Part shown: in pieces, positions 34,331-46,071 of the stretch | Layout of the letters: each line of letters begins with the position of its first letter | Numbering within the stretch: position 1 is the first letter of the stretch | Assembly: GCF_001625215.2 (NCBI RefSeq) | Contig: NC_030386.2 | Location: 22,414,545-22,478,544 of the forward strand | Direction of reading: 5' to 3' | DNA from: Daucus carota subsp. sativus | Lineage: Eukaryota > Streptophyta > Magnoliopsida > Apiales > Apiaceae | Length of the DNA: 64,000 nt | Made by a program: the position numbers and the translations under genes | Notes under the pieces: generated by a model | The model's database searches: none | The model's input: only the letters and a program-made list of their open reading frames with translations | What the model was told of the DNA's origin: nothing

Positions 34331-35856
34331 AGTCTGATGATTGTACCAGAATGTTCGCATGCTAACTGCTGTAATATAGTGAAAACCAAAACTGATAAGA
34401 GGAGCATCACATCAGCCTCACCAGCTCTAATAATTGGTGGCATTCTTGGCGTAATCCAAGCTTTATTACTGATATCTTTAGCAGAACTTGCCTTAATTAT
34501 TGTGGTGGTCATAGTAAGGAACTTTTGTAACAGCCAAATTCTTGTATTCATTTTATCTGTTTGCTATACTTGAAAAGAAGATTTAATGATTCCTGAAGGC
34601 ACTTGGTTTGTTTATATTACAGGATTCCTATAAGCTAAACCCTGCACAACAGTACTTGGAATTGAAGTCTCTTGGTGCTCCAACTGTTCTCTCTCACTGG
34701 CTATGCAAAGGTTTCTTTCGTCTCTGTGCCACTTGCAAGTGCAATACGAAATTATTATGGGTACTATTATACCTTTAAAAACTCACCAGAAAAAGATAGA
34801 AAACGAACACTGAAAGGCGATATTTGGCTATGCAGATTAGTCTGTAACTATTGATCTGACTCGCATTACTTGGATATAATACAGTGGCAGGCGACACAAC
34901 AAATATAGTTTTGGACCCAAAATATATTCCTTTGCCGTCTTGGTGTGCAGCAATTGTTCATGTTTTTCTAAGTGTGTTACAATGAACTGCTTTCAAGTAT
35001 GATTGCTTGTGCTATGCTTTGGAATCTCCGTGCATCATTTTTTTATGTAAATCATAATGCTTTTCTTCTTAACCTGATATTACCTCTTTTGTCCCAATGT
35101 TATTTTTCTTGTTGGTATTGTAGGCATCTCTCTCGGTTGTGCTCTTTTGGTGATTAGTGCAACAGGTGAATTTGGTGCCACATATTTGCAAACATGTGCA
35201 ATTTGCTTGATTTTTAAAAAATAGTGAGGAATTTATATTACTTTGGTAATATTATACTAGTGATTAATGCTTGAAGAGTTGAACTTGTGTTTGAAGTGAT
35301 CTTTGAAAATCTGAGAATATGAATAACTCAATTCTTTCACTAAAGTTCAATCCAGTAAAAGGGTAAGCAAGGAGTAACACATAATGACGATTCGAATTCA
35401 GTTGCATCCAACTGTTTCTTTAAAGCATTAGATATTGTAATGAAGATATAGACTTTCTTAACATTGTTGGCACTATACATAAGCTTGAGTTTCTTGTTTC
35501 TAACAAGTTCATTTCAGTGAGTTGCTTTAGCAATGTACCACACACGAAAATACTGAACTGCACATTCTTTGGTTGAAGTGAGCAATGTTAGTAAGGAATT
35601 TTTTCACCAAGTTCATAAACTAATCTAATTTGTCATATAGGCTGCTGCTGCTGTTGGGACTGGTCCTTCGGCCTGGTTCTTGCCATCATCCTTGCAGTTG
35701 GGCTACAATGTGCTGGAAGGAATTCTGGAAATGATGTTGATGTCTCCACCTCACTATCAGTTTTCAGCTACTCAACCAATCAATGCGCTAGCCTTTGTTT
35801 TTGATGGCGTCAGTCTGGGAGCTTCGATTTTTGATATGCAGTACATTGTATGGTAA
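34331..35856 (+). pseudogene. MATE efflux transporter (DETOXIFICATION, FRD3/DTX42-like) pseudogene
   Basis: Exon remnants in the correct order. About 34379-34514: TSASPALIIGGILGVIQALL. About 34623-34710: NPAQQYLELKSLGAPTVL, then a frameshift inside the expected LLSLAMQ. About 34887-34970: AGDTTNIVLDP ... AAIVHVFL. About 35660-35856: FGLVLAIILAVGLQ, a frameshift, then ATQPINALAFVFDGVSLGAS. These are conserved citrate/multidrug MATE segments, but frames shift at least three times, a piece around the expected GFKDTKTPLY motif is deleted, and flanking exons are missing. It lies just downstream of the PPR gene on the same strand. A functional transporter is ruled out as read. Confidence 0.78.
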
Positions 35857-35860
35857 CTAC

Positions 35861-36698
35861 AAAGTCTCTTATGCTTATCTGGTGAACTGGAAATGCTTGT
35901 AAATTGTCGATTACTGAAAGTTACTGTCCAAAGTAAACAACAAAAGTCTTAAGATTAAAAAAAATAGCTGTAAAAATGTCATATGTTGATGTCTTAAAAA
36001 TTGAGCTAGCTAAATCTGCAAGTCACATAATTTGTGAAGTAAACTTCCCCATTTTGTAGTTTTAAACTTATACTCGTACTTATACTTATGCAGCTGGCTA
36101 AACTTCTCTGCTGTTCAAATTGTAAATTATCTGGAAAGCTTCCATACAGGGAGAGGGAATGTATGTCCTTGCAACTTGGCTTCCCAAAATGACTTTCATA
36201 TGAAGCGATCAGGCACCAACTAATGCCACAAGCAGACCTGGATATGTCAGTCGATTATAGTCAAGTTCTTGCAATATAATGCCTGCCGGCTACGCACAGC
36301 TGTCTGGCCTTTGATTAATCTTAGTTTTTCCAGGCTCCAGCAGCCCTGGTACATTTGCTCGTGCTGTTCGTCAATTAAAGACTATAGGCTCTAATCCCTG
36401 CTTAGATGTAAAGTATAATATTCAGTACCATTTGAAGACATGATTCATGGTCTTTCTCGTATCCACTGCCTGATTCTCATTTATTTAACATTTTTTCCTT
36501 TCTGCTTCTCTATTTTCCTTTTGGCCATAATTTTTTTTTTTTGTAAGGTCCTTTTGGCCATAATTGTTTGTTCTGTTACTCGCAAAAGAGAATTTGTATC
36601 ATACTAAAAAGAATTGTCAAAAATAAATAAATAATCAGTTTTACTGCACTAATCTAATATCTATTACTAATATCTTAGTTTGAGGATTTGCTCCAAAT
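35861..36698. other. Intergenic DNA, no gene seen
   Basis: AT-rich. A short stretch at about 36335-36410 (CTCCAGCAGCCCTGGTACAT) can be read as protein for 20-odd codons, but no family was recognised and no exon borders are evident. Confidence 0.4.
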
Positions 36699-36772
36699 GG
36701 TTTCGTGGTGTAGTTGGTTATCACGTCTGTCTAACACACAGACGGTCCCCGGTTCGAGCCCGGGCGAAGCCA
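36699..36772 (+). tRNA. tRNA-Val (anticodon AAC)
   Basis: 74 nt with all four arms. The acceptor stem GGTTTCG pairs with CGAAGCC plus discriminator A. The D-arm is TGGTGTAGTTGGTTATCA. The anticodon stem TCTGT/ACAGA encloses the loop CTAACAC, giving anticodon AAC. The T-arm is CCCCGGTTCGAGCCCGGG. Internal A and B boxes are present; a T-rich stretch (TTCTTTTTT) just downstream is the likely RNA polymerase III terminator. No intron. Confidence 0.97.
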
Positions 36773-37685
36773 TCTTCTTTTTTGAGAAGTTACTTGCGTT
36801 TCCGAAATGTAAAGGAAAAACAAAACAATTCATAAGTTCCTAAATGAAAATGAGTACTAGGCTGCTAGTTACACATATAATTTTTGTGCTTTTAAAATGA
36901 AAAGTGTTTACAGTCGTACGGATCATTTTTACTTCAAATATTCTCCTACTACACATTGGTTTTCTGAGCAGACTTCGACTGTAAATATGATAATTTTCAG
37001 GAGTCTTTCCGAGAAGATCTTATTTGTTTTTGTAAATACCCAGTATAATTGGTCTGCTTTGATTTCATTCTTTACAGAGAGTTGAATGGTGTATAAATTA
37101 ATTTACTGTATTCATTTTCAAACTTCATAAATCCTTAGCATAAATCCTTAGCATTTTAAAACTATAACTATTAGTTGCTTGAATAATCGTCTGCAGTCTC
37201 AGCACAACTCTAACATGGAGTTCTGAATGTTTGATAGTTTACTGCTGTGAGCAGCAAGCTGAGAGATGCAGAGTAGAACTAGATCTTCGAGAATGATCTG
37301 TGCATAATAAATCACTTGGCAAAGATTTGTTTGCAAACCGACGACCATACTTGTTCAATTTATCTCATCAACTTGGATGCCATGAGACGTAAAAATTAGC
37401 AAAAAAAACTTCTACAACTGAATACTTAATACTTGAAGAAATAATAACTTTAAGAGAGAAAGTTAAGTATTCTAAGGAAACTCGAAATCACTATAAAAAA
37501 GTTAAATCAATCACATTAGAAATGTGGACAACAGTTAGGAAGCGGAGTACTCTGATAACAACGAAACAAGAAACAATAAATCACTACTACTACTACATTC
37601 AATCAATCCAACTAAGGCAGTTCAAACCACATAAGAGATGTGCAGCTAACAGTCAATGCTAATGCCTTTCCAACTTTGTCATTTG
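36773..37685. other. Intergenic DNA and 3' region of the minus-strand gene
   Basis: No gene recognised. The right part should contain the 3' UTR of the minus-strand transmembrane-protein gene ending at 37686. A (CTA)n-like tract lies near 37583-37596. Confidence 0.5.
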
Positions 37686-40600
37686 TTATGGAGAAGTAAT
37701 TTGGCTCCTGATCCTGCTTGACCGCCTCACTGGAGTGACTATTTCTTCTTCACCGTAGGCCTGAAAGAACAAAACAAGAAATTTGTCAAGTTATGGCTAC
37801 ATATGTATGCTGATTACTTGAGTGAAAAAAAGGACCAGAATTGAAATGGCTTCGTTGTAGACTTACATGTTTTAGGGGAATCCTCTCGTAAGTTGTGAAG
37901 CTTCCGTAAGAAGGGGAACCTGTCGAGAACTCTGATGAAGATGCCAAGGACTCTCGTTTGGTGTTTGCTCTGGACTTCCTCTCTTGGCTCTGAGCTTTGT
38001 GCATTCTTTTCGATGGGCCCTTACTATATGATGAGGTATTCTGAAAACTGCTCATCTCAGATGGACATGACTCCCCAGACATATCATAATTTGTTGGAGA
38101 GTTTTGCAGGTCCCTGTCTTCATGTGACGGGTTTTTGCTTAAATTCATATCCTTAGTCTGTTTTGGTTCACCATGAACCACGCCATTCACCGCAGTGGTG
38201 TTTTTCCATTTAAGGAAGGTAAAAGCTGAAGCTACCACCACAGAAATTACAAGAAAGGAGATCCCCAATATAGCATGGGCAGATGGTTTATTTTCAATAA
38301 CTTCTGATATCACCTGGTCGACCTCGTATGCAGTTTCAGAAGTGCTTCTTGCATCAGTATCGGTCTGATATTCCATTTCGGAGACAACTGCAGGCTTGCT
38401 CTCAGTGCCTGCATCATTATCGAACTGATATCCCATTTGTGAGACCACCTCAGGCTTGCTCTGAGTGCTTGCATCATTACTGGATTTGGTTTCATAAATA
38501 AATTTCACAGGAGTGATCACTTCTGATTTAGCTTCAGAAGCCGCTGAATCTAAAATTGATTGATCTTCACTCACTATGTTGCTTTGCAGTTCTGTATCAA
38601 ATTGTTCCTGGCCCAAAACCTCTTCGGTGTAGCTTTCAGCTTGAACCATTTTTGGTATTTTTGATTCCTCCTCATTGTGCTCATTCACATCTGCTAATGG
38701 ATCTTTACTCACTGTGTTGCTTTGCACTTCTGCATCGATTTGTTCTGGGTCCAAAACCTCTTCTGCAATATCAAAATGATTCTTTTCAGCTTGAATCATT
38801 TCTTGTATTTCTGACTCCTCGTTTTGCTCATTGAAAACATTGGCTGACTGAGCCTTTTCTTCCAGATAATCCCCCCCTGCTTCTTCCGTCACCATAGGCG
38901 TCAACTCATAGTCATCATGAATTTCAGCTATCTTCTGATGATTGACGTCGAAGTACCCAACTCCTCCGGAGTGTTCTTGTGAATCAGTGAGATTGCAGAA
39001 TTGTCCAGAAATAGGTTTATCTACTTCACCAAGACGAGGAATTAGCTTAGAAAGGTAAGAGATAGTTTGGGATGAATATTGCTTGAAATCTCTAGCAAAG
39101 GCATGCGAATATTTGCTTGCATATATAGCAACATCAAATGATTCATACCATTGCTGGTACTGTTTTAGTAACCCATCAAAATTTTCTCTCGCATGTACAG
39201 CAATTTCAGATGTATCATACCAGTGTTGCAAATTATCTGCCAGCTTATCAATCTTATTTCTTGCTAACGCAGCAACTTCAGATGATTCGTAAAGCTTATA
39301 AAAGCTTAAATCCTTGATAACAGGCGAACTAGTGATGGAAACATCCGTGACAGAAATAGACACAAAACCAATCAAGAGTACCAAAAGCAGAGAAATGCAT
39401 TTTGATCTTGTGAAGAAGCCTTGTTTAGGTGCTCTCTGAGCTTCAGATATTTGTTTAAGCATTTGGGTGCTTACGGGAGTACCAGACGGGGTTGGTTCAG
39501 AAAGAAGGAGGGCTTCCTCTTCTTCAGATTTTAATTTTGCAACGGGGCCTGGTTTAAGCATTTGGGTGCTTATGGGAGAACCTGCGAAAATTGGTTCAGA
39601 TAGCAGGAGTTCTTCTTCTTCTGATTTTGAAATTGTAAAGGAATCTGGTTTAGCTTCAACAATATGTTTAAGCATCTGGTCACTTATGGGAGTACCAGCA
39701 GGGGTTGGTTCAGAAAGTAAAGAGGCTTCTTCTTCTTCAGATGGTAATGTCTCAGTTGTCGACCCATCCTCAGACTCTTTCTGCGAATCTCCAGAGTCAG
39801 TTTCCTCAGTGACATCAGTGTCCTCAAACTCCTTACTTTCTTCAAAGTGAAGACCTTCTTTGCTTAGATAAACTTCCATCCGGCGGTGGGGTTTATAACG
39901 AAGAAACTGAGGCCTTGGTGATAGGTAGTTAGTCTTTGGATCATAAGGTGGAAACGATGGGTCAGCATCTAGAGGTGCTATCGCAGGAGAAGAAAAGGGT
40001 TTGGGATCCAAACTGGAATCAAGAATTACAGAATCATAATCTGATTGATTGTCGGCAGAATCATAATCTGATTGATTGTCGGCTTTATTTGGTGTTTCAG
40101 AAACTTCATATGGTGCTACCACAGGAGACATGGAGGTTGAATAAGAATTGTTGTAGGGACTGGACTCATGGTGGGCAATTGGGATTACTTCATCAGAAAA
40201 CGTTACTCTTTTTGAAGCTTTGAGCACCTCTTTCTTATTGAAACCAGTAAATTCACTTGAAACATCAGTGGTGTTCTGGTTGAAGCCTGATTCTGATTTT
40301 GTATCAATGTCAGAAACTGAAGACTCTTGACCATCAGAGAATGAGATTGATGTTCGAATTGGTTCATTCCTCTCCCCTAGTATCTTCTTTCTTGGTGATG
40401 GAGTGAACTTTGAAGCTGCGGATATTGTGGGCGACATGAAGTTTTTGCTAGCTTTCAATGGCGATTTGCATTTTATGGCTTTCAAGCTGTGCAATTTTTC
40501 ATTCTCTTTTTCTTCAAAACCCCTGAAAGAACCTTCTTTACCCACCGGAAGTTTTCGTCCAAACTCTGAAACACAGAATAAAGAACAAATCAAAACAAAG

Positions 40601-41619
40601 GACTGAAACTTTAACAAAAAGGGATAGAGAAGACTATTAAAATTTAGAGAGGCAGAACGCAAACAGTTCATACAACCTATACACAGACGTCTTTTTTTCA
40701 ATAATCAGCAACTTAGCGAAATATCAGTTCAGAATTTAAAAAAAAAACAAAAAACAAAGTACAGAAAAAGCATGCTTTAAACCCCCAAAATGTACATTAA
40801 ACACTATAGTTGTAAGAGATATGAACAAACATTTCCTGTAAACATATTAACCCCGATAATGTACATGCAAAACTATATATCTGAATCATACATCACGACT
40901 GACAAGTATCACTCTCAATAGGTCTTTACTTCAAAATCAAGGAGTTTTATCTAAATCTTAAAAAAAACTCTGTTCAAAAATTAAAGAATATCGAATAAGG
41001 CAAATTTTTGAAAAATAAACTTCCTCAATCAAATTCCAATGAAACACCATAGATATAGAAACATCTCAAGAAGCCCCATCTTATTAATCCCTAAAACTAT
41101 ACATCTAATAAAGAATAAACAGCAACTATACATTTTTCACAAATCAAAGCCCGGTCTCAAAATCTTGAAAAAAAAACACTCTCTTTATTCAAAATTCATA
41201 AAAACCCATATCTTATAACCAACATCTTGAAAAAAAAGAAACCTTTTTTCAGCTCAAAATCCAAAAAAAAAAATATATAGCAAAATCTCAAGAAATCCCA
41301 TGTTATCAAACCCTAAAACAAAAACAACTACACATCTATAACAAGATTCACAAGCAGTAATCACACCCAAATATTTTCATCAAAAATCAAAACCCATTAC
41401 CAAAAAAAAAAACAAGAATGATGGGGATATGTATATACCTGCAGGGCTATTTGCAGGTGTGTTGGGAACAAAACTTCTGGGACTTGTATGAACTGAAGGC
41501 CTGGCAAAAGGGTTGCCTGTGAAGCTCCTCCTGATTGAAGAATTGGTCTCAGAAGCTCTAAGATTAGGGTTTGTTGTTGGTCTTGTTAACACTGGAGATG
41601 AAGATCTGGGTCCTGCCAT
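37686..41619 (-). CDS. Uncharacterised plant transmembrane protein, 984 residues, 3 exons
   Basis: Exons 41619-41439, 40565-37867 and 37760-37686; 2955 nt, in frame, ending at TAA 37686-37688. The N-terminus is Ser/Pro-rich and basic, with KNFMSPTISAASKF, a motif I recall from plant-only membrane proteins of unknown function. About residues 335-435 carry three copies of an acidic repeat with LLSEPTPAGTPIS. One hydrophobic segment lies near 447-465 (ISLLLVLLIGFVSISV), a second near 824-843 (ILGISFLVISVVVASAFTFL), with an acidic Glu-rich region between them. The C-terminus is Ser/Arg-rich. Without splicing, exon 2 would read on into intron; the spliced end ERIPLKHAYGEEEIVTPVRR is much more plausible. 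Function unknown. Confidence 0.85.
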
Positions 41620-42054
41620 GTTGATCAATGTGTTGTGTATCTATGTTGTGATTGTAAGCTGTGGAGAAGTGGGTTAGTAGTAGATGAGAGAGTAGAAATA
41701 AATCTTGAGAGATTCTTGAAATCAAATTGGATATATTGAAGCAATCAATGCTCAAATAGTGTAACGGCTACTTGTATATAGTCAAATAAATATGTGACCG
41801 TTGCAGTAAAGTTAACATCCAGCTCTCTTGCTCTGACTTCTTTTATTTTTTATTTCTTGTTTTTTTAAGTTGTGTAAAGTTACTATTATTATTCTCTTTC
41901 ATTTTGAACTGTTTGAGAGCTAAGGTTTTTTGTTCAACTTCGTTCGTGTATTTACGAGTTCTAGTTTGAAGATGTAATACGAGGAAAGGTTCTAGAAGTC
42001 ATTATTTTAGACCAAATGAGCTTCAATGTCATTTTTCGAAAAACCCTAATTGTT
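41620..42054. promoter_or_regulatory. Likely 5' leader and promoter of the minus-strand transmembrane-protein gene
   Basis: Directly upstream of ATG 41619 in gene orientation. CAACGGTCAC and TAGCCGTTACAC occur near 41760-41802; AACGG/YAACGG elements of this kind recall mitosis-specific activator motifs, but this is only a visual match. No gene present. Confidence 0.35.
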
Positions 42055-42316
42055 ACTTCAAAACACGATTTGAAGTTGTGTTTTGATTTTTCTGAATAAA
42101 ATACGGCTTAAAGTTGCGTTTTCAGTTTAAAACACGACTTGAAGTTGTGTTTTAAATTGAAAACACGACTTAAAGTTGTGTTTTGAACAAAAAAACACGA
42201 CTTGAAGTTGCGTTTTGAGCTGAAAACACGGCTTGAAGTGGTGTTTTCAACTGAAAACATGACCTCAAGTTGCGTTTTTGTTAACACAACACGCAGTTAC
42301 GTTTTGAAGTGACAGT
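42055..42316. repeat. Array of 7-8 palindromic minisatellite units
   Basis: Units follow AAAACACGACTTGAAGTTGT(G)TTTT with small variations; each unit is itself a near-perfect palindrome (AACACGACTT against AAGTTGTGTT). Middle units recur about every 33 bp. Spacers are short (7-20 bp) and not conserved in the way CRISPR spacers are. Located between the divergent promoter region and the MULE, outside the MULE boundary. Confidence 0.85.
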
Positions 42317-42950
42317 TAAGACCATTTTTTCAGGAAATGATAATAGAACCATTTTACTGCTAAAATGTGACACTTGGGGCCAACAGCCATGTAACAGGCA
42401 CTTCATTTTGATAAACAAATTTTAGGGGTGGCCCTCGTTATCTTGTATTAATAATTAATGTCTTAAATATTTGGATCATGAAAAAAGTCAGAAATAATAT
42501 TTATTAACGCCACATCAGGTATTGTTTTGGATATTTATAAAAAAACGTTATATCGTCTGTCGTTATGTTAGGATTAAAAGAAAGAACATCAGTTTATGTA
42601 ACATTATGTCAGGTTCGTGTATATCGTTTTGATGAGTTAAAACAATTACATGATTTAACGTTTTCTTTCCAGATAAAAAATGATAAATTATTAGACGGTA
42701 TTAACGGGTATTTAAAGCTATTTTTCCGAATCTATTATTTTGGATAATCAAATATTTTAATCGAGAGAAGACATATGAAATAACTGCATTGTGATAAATT
42801 TTAATGAAAATATTAACATTTTTCATATATAAATAATAATCTAAATTTATCCTATGAAGTCAAGTTAGAATTTAAAATTTACAATCTTTTTCAAAATCAT
42901 AAATTATCAAATATCTTCTATCATAAAAATACGGATATCAACAAAATCAA
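42317..42950. other. AT-rich intergenic DNA, no gene seen
   Basis: No coding signal on either strand. It includes the sequence immediately left of the MULE target-site duplication at 42951-42959. Confidence 0.5.
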
Positions 42951-42959
42951 CCGAAAATA

Positions 42960-43157
42960 GGGTCCAGGTCCCCAGCAATCGGTTGCTGGGGGACCTTTAA
43001 CTAACACACGGCGTTTGAGCCGTCCATGGCCCAACCAAGGGCCACGATTTAAAAACCGTCCAGCGCTTTTTTACCGCTGGAAGACTACCGTCCAGCGCTA
43101 AAAAACCGCTGGACGAGTGACTATTTTTTACACGTCCAGCGCTAAAAAAACGCTGGA
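42960..43157. repeat. MULE left terminal inverted repeat (about 198 bp)
   Basis: The outer part contains CCCCAGCAATCGGTTGCTGG GGG, itself an inverted repeat. The inner part has palindromes GTCCAGCGC...GCTGG at 43058-43080, 43090-43113 and 43133-43157; a fourth (43178-43200) lies just inside. It probably serves as transposase binding site and promoter for the transposase gene starting at 43414. Confidence 0.93.
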
Positions 43158-43413
43158 GGAGTTTGATATTTTCACTTGTCCAGCGCTAAAAAGCGCTGGA
43201 AACACAGAGAAATGATCATATACCCGCGTACTTAGGTCACTTTAGGTTAGTGTTAGAAAAAATATCAAGGAGCTTAAAAATTTGGAGAGTGCATAATCTA
43301 GTTGTGGTAAGTGCATAATCTTTGGAGCTAAAGAAGCAAGTGCATACTCAAGATTGTGGTAATTTCTAACTCTAATCTAGTTGTTTGTTTGCTTCGTTTG
43401 TGTTGTTGTTGTT

Positions 43414-45897
43414 ATGGCGGATTCTTTGTTCGAGGATTTTGTTCCAAGAAAAAGAGTAAAAAAAGTTGATAATAAGGATTACGTAGATGTAGATGATGTT
43501 GTTAAGGTTGATAGTGTTGTAGATCGTGTGTTTATTGATTTAAAAGATGATGAAAATGTTGATGATAAAGAATATGTTAGTGTTGATGAAGATTGTATTG
43601 ATGATCGAAATGTTGTTAGTAGTGATGATGAGGTTGATGAGAACGTAGAGAGTGATGATAAAGGAGTGGATAATAAATTTATTGATGAGAATGAAAGAAA
43701 TAAAAATATGGAAGTCCCGTATTTGAATCAGAGATTTGATAATTTAGATGACGCAGATAGATTTATTAGGTCATATGCCCTTAAGAATGGGTTTGCGGTG
43801 AAAATACAACAAACAAAGAAACGGGCAAAAGTTGATGAAATATATGCCCGAATGTTTGTTTGTAGACTCGCGGGTGAAAATCAAGACAAAAATGTGGTGG
43901 ATGAAGAAGTATGTGTAGGCAGTAGTAAGGGCACACGTCGTCGGGACAAACTTCCTAGAAGTGGTTGTAAGGTTAGGATGTTTGTTGTGAAAAAGAAGAA
44001 AAAAGATTATTGGGAGTTGACAACCGTTGAATTAGAACACAATCATGATCTTGTATCTCCTAGTAAGATGACTTTGATTCAACGGGAAAGACATGTGACG
44101 AGTGCGGCAAGAAATCTTATAAATGTGTTAAATGTGTCGGGTATTCGCCCTAGCCAAACCATGAGTCTTTTTAGCAATATGCAAGGTGGAGTTAGTAATG
44201 TTGGTTTTGGTAGCCAAAATATTAGGAATGTAGTGCGGGATGAGCGGAAGAAAAAGATACAAGTGAGTGATGCTCAAGCGGGTTTGGATTTGTTAAGTCG
44301 TCTTAAAGAGGAAGGCGGTGGGAAGTTTTTTGTGAAAACTCAAGTGGATGGAGAAAACCGTTTGAAAAATCTAGTATGGGTGGATCCTAAATGTTTGATG
44401 GCCTATAGTAATTTTGGAGATGTTGTTGCTTTTGATACGACATACCGAACGAATAGGTATGCCATGCCATTTGTGCCTTTTACAGGGGTCAATCATCATT
44501 ACCAATCTGTTCTTTTTGGATTTGCACTCATGAGGGATGAAGTAAAAAGTAGTTTCGAATGGGTGCTAAGAACATGGCTTGAAGCGGTTGGCGATAAACA
44601 CCCGAACGCTATAATCACGGACCAAGATCAAGCTATGGCGGGGGCAATTGCATCCATACTACCCCAAACCCGACATTTGTTGTGTTCTTGGCATATAAGC
44701 CAGAAGTTCCCCGAAAAATTGAACACCCTTTATATTAAGCATCCGGGAACATTCAAAGTAGATTTCAACAAATGCATATACCATTCACTGACGGAGGATA
44801 TTTTTGAGGAGAGGTGGAAAGATTTAGTGGTGAAGTATGATTTGAAAGATCATTCATGGTTGCAAGGATTGTATTTGTTGAAGGAGAAATGGATCTCGGC
44901 CTATACTAAGAGTACATTCTCTGCGGGTCAGACCACGACATCGAGGAGCGAGGGAATGAATGCATTCTTTGATAGCTATGTTAGTTCTAGTACAGGATTG
45001 AAGCAATTTGTTGAGAATGCACAAAAAGCAATTGAAAGACAATTTATGCGGGAGAAGGAGGAGGACAATGACACGAAGAATAAAACCCGTTACTTGAGGT
45101 TGAAGACGGCTTTGGAACAAGACGGGGCTTCCATATATACCAAGGAGATGTTTCGCCAATTTCAAGTTCAATTGGTGGAAGCCTCTAAATACTTTGTCGA
45201 GAAGGATAAAGATCAATTGACATTAGGGGATGAAGTCACACATTATAGGTGTTTTAGACCCCTGACCGAAAGCGACAAAAAAACAATGTATGAAGTGAAA
45301 TTCAACAAAGTGGCCGTAACAGGAAGATGTGTGTGTCGGATGTATGAACATTTAGGAATCCCGTGTCGACACATCATTGCCGTTTTAAACAAGAAAAATG
45401 TTGCCCAAATTCCAGTAACATTTATTCAACGTCGTTGGACTAGAGATGCTAATAGGGTAGATGGTATGCTACCTTATGCTATGGGTTGCGATGATCCAAC
45501 ATCTACAGAATTGACACCAAGTCAAAGATTCAACCATATGACTTTGTTAACAATGAGTTTTTGTCATAGCAGCATGGTTTCGAAAGAAAGATATGAGTAT
45601 GCCCTAGAGGTGATGAATCGAGAAATTGCAAATCTTGAGAAAATGGGTGTTGACAATGTTGATGCTGCTCCTAATACAAATACTGAGAATCCCATTGAAG
45701 AGAATATTGGTGACGAGTTGAACGAGCCGGTACTTGATCCTATAGTGTCTCAAACGAAGGGTAGGAAGAAGCCACAACGTTTCAAAAATCCAATTGAAGG
45801 CCTTAGTAAGAAAAAGAGGAAATGCAAGCAATGTCATGAAGAAGGCCATGATATAAGGACTTGCAAAAAATTTGGAGACCAAAATAAGAGTTCTTAG
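43414..45897 (+). CDS. FAR1/MULE transposase (mudrA-type), 827 residues
   Basis: Single exon and intact. Catalyses cut-and-paste movement of the element. Domains: acidic N-terminus; FAR1 DNA-binding region about 95-215 ending LEHNHD; MULE DDE core with D341 (AFDTTYRTN), D403 (IITDQDQAM) and E513 (SRSEGMNAFF); SWIM zinc finger C639-x-C641 ... C651-x-H653 (CVCRMYEHLGIPCRH); C-terminal CX2CX4HX4C knuckle C804/C807/H812/C817 (CKQCHEEGHDIRTC). The start ATG 43414 follows a T/G-rich leader; an upstream in-frame TTG at 43381 is not a plausible start. Host FAR1/FHY3 genes derive from this family, but the TIRs and target duplication here show a transposon gene. Confidence 0.95.
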   Translation: MADSLFEDFVPRKRVKKVDNKDYVDVDDVVKVDSVVDRVFIDLKDDENVDDKEYVSVDEDCIDDRNVVSSDDEVDENVESDDKGVDNKFIDENERNKNMEVPYLNQRFDNLDDADRFIRSYALKNGFAVKIQQTKKRAKVDEIYARMFVCRLAGENQDKNVVDEEVCVGSSKGTRRRDKLPRSGCKVRMFVVKKKKKDYWELTTVELEHNHDLVSPSKMTLIQRERHVTSAARNLINVLNVSGIRPSQTMSLFSNMQGGVSNVGFGSQNIRNVVRDERKKKIQVSDAQAGLDLLSRLKEEGGGKFFVKTQVDGENRLKNLVWVDPKCLMAYSNFGDVVAFDTTYRTNRYAMPFVPFTGVNHHYQSVLFGFALMRDEVKSSFEWVLRTWLEAVGDKHPNAIITDQDQAMAGAIASILPQTRHLLCSWHISQKFPEKLNTLYIKHPGTFKVDFNKCIYHSLTEDIFEERWKDLVVKYDLKDHSWLQGLYLLKEKWISAYTKSTFSAGQTTTSRSEGMNAFFDSYVSSSTGLKQFVENAQKAIERQFMREKEEDNDTKNKTRYLRLKTALEQDGASIYTKEMFRQFQVQLVEASKYFVEKDKDQLTLGDEVTHYRCFRPLTESDKKTMYEVKFNKVAVTGRCVCRMYEHLGIPCRHIIAVLNKKNVAQIPVTFIQRRWTRDANRVDGMLPYAMGCDDPTSTELTPSQRFNHMTLLTMSFCHSSMVSKERYEYALEVMNREIANLEKMGVDNVDAAPNTNTENPIEENIGDELNEPVLDPIVSQTKGRKKPQRFKNPIEGLSKKKRKCKQCHEEGHDIRTCKKFGDQNKSS

Positions 45898-45904
45898 ATG
45901 TAAC

Positions 45905-46045
45905 TTTTTTATGTGATTTTATGTGATTTTATGTGATTTTATTTGATTTTATGTGATTTTATGTCATTTTATGTCATCTTGTCACATGTGATTTTATGTG
46001 CTTTTATAAGATTTTATGTGATTTAAAGTGATTTTTTATTATTTT
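45905..46045. repeat. Short tandem repeat, ATGTGATTTT units
   Basis: About a dozen imperfect copies of the 10-mer ATGTGATTTT directly behind the transposase stop codon and ending just before the accessory ORF. Probably 3' UTR or spacer DNA within the MULE. Confidence 0.85.
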
Positions 46046-46071
46046 ATTTCATATTTATTTGTAGGTGAAAA

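Noticed and set aside
34280..34573. 97-codon ORF as a stand-alone small membrane protein
   Set aside because: Its hydrophobic part is a recognisable MATE exon and the neighbouring remnants are in order, so it is part of the MATE pseudogene.
42055..42316. CRISPR-like array
   Set aside because: The window is plant nuclear DNA; units are themselves palindromic, spacers are short and of unequal length, and no cas genes exist nearby.
43414..45897. Host FAR1/FHY3 phytochrome-signalling gene
   Set aside because: Domain content fits, but the gene is inside perfect MULE borders with TIRs and a 9-bp target duplication, is intronless and retains all catalytic acids, so it is the transposon's own transposase.
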